Assembly (NCBI GenBank): GCA_002704915.1
Contig: PAIP01000003.1
Coordinates: 1-64,000, forward strand
Length of the DNA: 64,000 nt
Reading direction: 5' to 3'
From: Parvularcula sp.
GTDB lineage: Bacteria; Pseudomonadota; Alphaproteobacteria; Caulobacterales; Parvularculaceae
Shown one piece after another: positions 61,422 through 64,000 of the stretch. A model generated the notes under the pieces. It was not told the origin of the DNA. It worked only from the letters and a program-made list of their open reading frames with translations, and searched no databases. Position 1 is the first letter of the stretch. Each line of letters opens with the position of its first letter. The position numbers and the translations under genes are program-made.

Positions 61422-62183
61422 CTATTCCTGCACCAGCACGTCCGCGGTGCGCCAGGTCAGATGTTGCCCCCCATCGACGGCGATCATCTGTCCCGTGACC
61501 GAACGCGCTGACAACAGATAAAGAAGCGCCCCGCAAATATCGTCAGGCTCGGCCCCATGGCCGAGCACTGTCGCCTCATTCTGGCGCGCCCAGTCCTCAT
61601 CGGACTGACGCGGGTTTTTCAGCGTCGGACCGGGCCCGATGGCGTTGACGCGCACGCCTTTGGGGCCGAGCGCCTGGGCCATGGTCTTGGTCAGCGTGAA
61701 GAGGGCGGCTTTGGAGGCGGTGTAGGACAGGAATTGCGGCGTCAGCTTCAGAACCCGCTGGTCGATGATGTTGACGATGAGCGCGCCTTGCGGCGCCTGT
61801 CCGGCGAAATCCTGGGCGAGCTTGGCGGGCGCGCGCAGATTCACCTCCATATGCAGGTCCCAGCTTTCGCGGGTCATCGTGTCGACATCGTCATGCTCGA
61901 AGGTCGACGCGGAATTGACGAGGACGGCGAGGGGGCCGAGCGCAGCTTTCGCCTGGCCGATCAGCGCCGCCGTTTCGCTTTCTTTTCCAAGGTCCGCTTT
62001 GACGACGGCCGCGCGCCGGCCTTTCGCTTCGATCAGGGACGCGACGGCTTCGGCTTCGGCGGCGGAGGCGTTGTAATGAACGGCGACATCATAGCCTGCC
62101 CCGGCGAGGGCGAGCGCCATCGCTCGGCCGAGACGCTTGCCGGCGCCCGTAACGAGCGCCGCGCCGCTTTCAGAAGCGGTCAT
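61422..62183 (-). CDS. SDR family oxidoreductase, FolM/pteridine-reductase-like
   Basis: The 253-residue SDR has the cofactor motif VTGAGKRLGRAMALALAGAG with Arg17-Leu as in FolM and PTR1, HYNAS after strand 2 (NADPH preference), NSAS in place of NNAG, and the catalytic YTASK. Together with the adjacent folB this points to a dihydromonapterin or dihydrofolate reductase rather than a fatty-acid SDR. The start is two bases after the exchanger gene stop. Confidence 0.85.
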   Translation of the reverse strand: MTASESGAALVTGAGKRLGRAMALALAGAGYDVAVHYNASAAEAEAVASLIEAKGRRAAVVKADLGKESETAALIGQAKAALGPLAVLVNSASTFEHDDVDTMTRESWDLHMEVNLRAPAKLAQDFAGQAPQGALIVNIIDQRVLKLTPQFLSYTASKAALFTLTKTMAQALGPKGVRVNAIGPGPTLKNPRQSDEDWARQNEATVLGHGAEPDDICGALLYLLSARSVTGQMIAVDGGQHLTWRTADVLVQE

Positions 62184-62185
62184 GA

Positions 62186-63160
62186 CTAAAATGCTCCCGC
62201 GTTTTCGGCGAGCATCAAGATGAAACCGATATAGGCGCCGGTGAAGATGAGACCCGGCACGCGGCCGATATTTTTGCGCGTCAGCACGAAAGCCGCGAGC
62301 GCAATGGCGGCGATCATCATGACGGGCAGATCGAGCGTCAGCGACTCCGGGTCGAACATCGCGGTGCCGGAAAGGCCCGCTGCGCCGCCCACGGCGAAAA
62401 TATTGAAGATGTTCGAGCCCACGACCCCGCCGATGGCGACGTCGGATTTCTTGTGCAGCGCTGCGGCGAACACAGTCGCCAGCTCCGGCAGGGATGTGCC
62501 GAAGGCGATGATGGTAAGGCCAATCAGTTCCTCGCGCACGCCGAGCCCCATAGCGAGAATGGCTCCGTTGGAGACGAGAAGATGCGCGCCGAGCGGCAGG
62601 CCGATGAGCCCCGCCGCAATGTAACCCATGGTCTTCAGACTGACGCCGGTCGCGTCCTGATATTCTTCGACTTCATCGAGGATCGGTTCGCCGCCGCCGC
62701 GGCTCGCGCGCACCCACATATAGCCTACATAAAGAAGAATGCCGGTGAAAAGCGCAGCGCCGATGCGCGTGCCGATTTCGCCGGGCCCATAAGCGGCGGC
62801 GAGAAAGCCGGCGGTGCCAATGAGCATCACGACTGCGTGCCGCCTGAGGCCCGGCACGTGGGTCGTCACCGGATAGATGATCGCTGGCAGGCCCAGCACC
62901 AGAAAAACATTGGCGATATTCGAGCCGATGATATTGCCGAGGGCGATGCCGTCATTCCCGGACAGAACCGCCTGAACGGTCACCACAAGCTCCGGCGCCG
63001 AGGTGCCGAAGGCGACGATGGTGAGGCTGATGAGGAGCGCAGGAATTTTCAAAGCCGCCGCAAGGCCCACCGCGCCGCGGACAAGAAGGTCGCCCGCGAT
63101 GAGAAGGATGGCGAGGCCGAGAATGACGAAAGCGATCTGGGGTGCGATCTCGGAGATCAT
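62186..63160 (-). CDS. calcium/sodium antiporter (CaCA family, YrbG-like)
   Basis: The 324-residue protein has two homologous halves of five TM helices, each with the alpha repeat: IVAFGTSAPELVVTVQAVLS followed by GNIIGSNIANVFLVLG, and IIAFGTSLPELATVFAAALH followed by GGVVGSNIFNIFAVGG. The Glu of each GTSxPE is the ion ligand. It should exchange Na+ (or K+) for Ca2+ at the inner membrane. ATG 63160 starts a normal N-terminus; the longer frame is Arg-rich and rejected. Confidence 0.93.
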   Translation of the reverse strand: MISEIAPQIAFVILGLAILLIAGDLLVRGAVGLAAALKIPALLISLTIVAFGTSAPELVVTVQAVLSGNDGIALGNIIGSNIANVFLVLGLPAIIYPVTTHVPGLRRHAVVMLIGTAGFLAAAYGPGEIGTRIGAALFTGILLYVGYMWVRASRGGGEPILDEVEEYQDATGVSLKTMGYIAAGLIGLPLGAHLLVSNGAILAMGLGVREELIGLTIIAFGTSLPELATVFAAALHKKSDVAIGGVVGSNIFNIFAVGGAAGLSGTAMFDPESLTLDLPVMMIAAIALAAFVLTRKNIGRVPGLIFTGAYIGFILMLAENAGAF

Positions 63161-63288
63161 GAAACGCCTTTGTTGCGCTGCCGCGAAGCCATGGCGCCGC
63201 GAACCCTTAACGGGGCGGCCGCGCCCGGCGAGCCGGGGCCGCAAAAGCCCAATATGGGGACCCGGCGCCGGCTTCCTAGGGGCGGGGC

Positions 63289-63381
63289 TTAATCGACGCT
63301 GCCTTTCTCCAGTAGGTTAAGAAGCGCGAAAACCACTACAAACACGACAATCAGGGCGACAGCCGTCCAGCCTGGATTCAT
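63289..63381 (-). CDS. 30-residue single-TM protein
   Basis: The ATG at 63381, preceded by AAGGGG at a good distance, opens a 30-codon frame to TAA at 63289. The product starts MNPGWTAVALIVVFVVVFAL and ends NLLEKGSVD. This is one TM helix with a short polar start and end, typical of a real small membrane protein. I recognise no named family. It lies on the same strand as the exchanger, 128 bases before it. Confidence 0.65.
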   Translation of the reverse strand: MNPGWTAVALIVVFVVVFALLNLLEKGSVD

Positions 63382-63583
63382 GAGGATACCCCTTCAAAAG
63401 CGTTGCCTGCGGGCTCTTATAGGGCCGCCCGTAATGACCGTCACCCCCGAAAACCCGGAATTCGGCCGGTAATGACGGCGCGCAGTCCGGGCAAATTTTA
63501 ACTAAAACCCTCAGGGTTCCGTTAGCCCTTTCTCACCCCTTCCGGCCTATCTTCTCGTAAAAGTTGCATGAGGGCGGTCTCAC

Positions 63584-64000
63584 ATGAAGACGGACTTACT
63601 CGACGCGCGGGGGAGAAAGCCGTCAGCGAGAATTACGGAACGCCGGGTGACCGAGCGGGTCCGCAATAAATGGGCGCGAATCGCCAAGGGGCGTCTGCCT
63701 TCCCTGAAAGAGATCGAGGCGATCAATTTCGGACCGGATCATCCCTATTGCTTCGCGGTCGATTTAAGGCTGTCGGACATCTTTCCTTATTTCCTGTTTA
63801 TGGGTGAGGCGGTGTTGCGCTATTCGACCGCCTATCCCATGGGCGATCCGCGGCGGGAAAAGACACTGCTCGACACCGCCATGGCGAAAATGGACGAGGC
63901 TGCCTTGTCGCGCGCGCCTGTCGATTTCTGCGATATCAAAGAGCTTGGCGACGGCCGGCGCGTTGCGTTCCGGGTCGTGTTGCTGCCCGCATCTGAAAAC
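63584..64000 (+). CDS. PAS_5-like protein, N-terminal part (cut by window edge)
   Basis: The ATG at 63584 opens a frame to the window end (139 codons). After a basic start (ARGRKPSARITERRVTERVR) come W-(A)RIAKGRLPSLKEIEAIN and a hydrophobic pattern (YCFAVDLRLSDIFPYFLFMG). This is like the alphaproteobacterial PAS_5 family, in which a 'W...G..LPS..DI' line precedes a PAS fold. The call is by pattern only; the C-terminus is missing. Confidence 0.6.
   Translation, partial: MKTDLLDARGRKPSARITERRVTERVRNKWARIAKGRLPSLKEIEAINFGPDHPYCFAVDLRLSDIFPYFLFMGEAVLRYSTAYPMGDPRREKTLLDTAMAKMDEAALSRAPVDFCDIKELGDGRRVAFRVVLLPASEN

Overview
This window looks like chromosomal DNA of an alphaproteobacterium, most likely from the Caulobacterales, Parvularculales or Rhizobiales side of the class. 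The sequence is GC-rich with strong GC bias at third codon positions. It carries a PopZ polar organiser beside a TolC-type channel and valyl-tRNA synthetase, the order radA-cvpA-purF, a NDUFAF7/MidA-type methyltransferase between lgt and pgeF, a UbiK-like protein, and one exact CtrA-type site. The species cannot be named from sequence reading alone.

Region 1 (1-2253) is the right end of an integrated, probably conjugative, island. It holds the tail of a DUF736 protein, a small ORF and a large serine recombinase whose last nine codons lie inside the 3' end of tRNA-Asn. Region 2 (2254-9087) holds a candidate small RNA behind a CtrA-like box, a three-gene RND efflux operon (outer-membrane factor, adaptor, pump) and tRNA-Cys with a detached copy of its 3' end nearby. 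Region 3 (9271-17626) is the pcm-tolC-popZ-valS block, interrupted by a prolyl oligopeptidase and an AT-rich orphan membrane gene.

Region 4 (17750-31900) holds a TPR methyltransferase, purF-cvpA-radA, a TM-anchored hybrid pseudokinase, a small membrane protein, a carotenoid oxygenase, a degenerate EAL protein with a long Lys/Ala-rich tail, NAD kinase, an EgtB homologue, a class II aldolase, a lipoprotein cytochrome c and tRNA-Thr. Region 5 (31900-42700) holds a small Cys/His protein, Dps, an aminotransferase, a membrane PAS protein, a CaiB/BaiF-rimB-rimK operon, a VOC protein and two divergent hybrid kinases: an MHYT-PAS kinase and a compact one broken by a frameshift in a run of seven G.

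Region 6 (42700-64000) is mostly housekeeping: prs; the overlapping lgt-midA-pgeF operon; ubiK-like; ybjN-proC; pgsA with an OmpR/EnvZ-like pair; an orphan RnfD-like protein with a DUF2330 protein; a glycosyltransferase; a DEAD-box helicase overlapping an IF-1 paralogue and a coupled small gene; uvrC; a folB-FolM-like-CaCA run; a 30-residue membrane protein; and the start of a possible PAS_5 protein. Palindromic REP-like elements fill many gaps.

The most unusual material is signalling. Two short TM-anchored hybrid histidine-kinase relatives are degenerate in complementary ways: one lacks the phosphoacceptor His, the other keeps His but has lost recognisable ATP-binding motifs. A classical MHYT hybrid kinase sits divergently beside the second. 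The candidate CtrA-linked small RNA and the RnfD/DUF2330 pair are the next best leads. No CRISPR array, insertion-sequence transposase or rRNA was seen.
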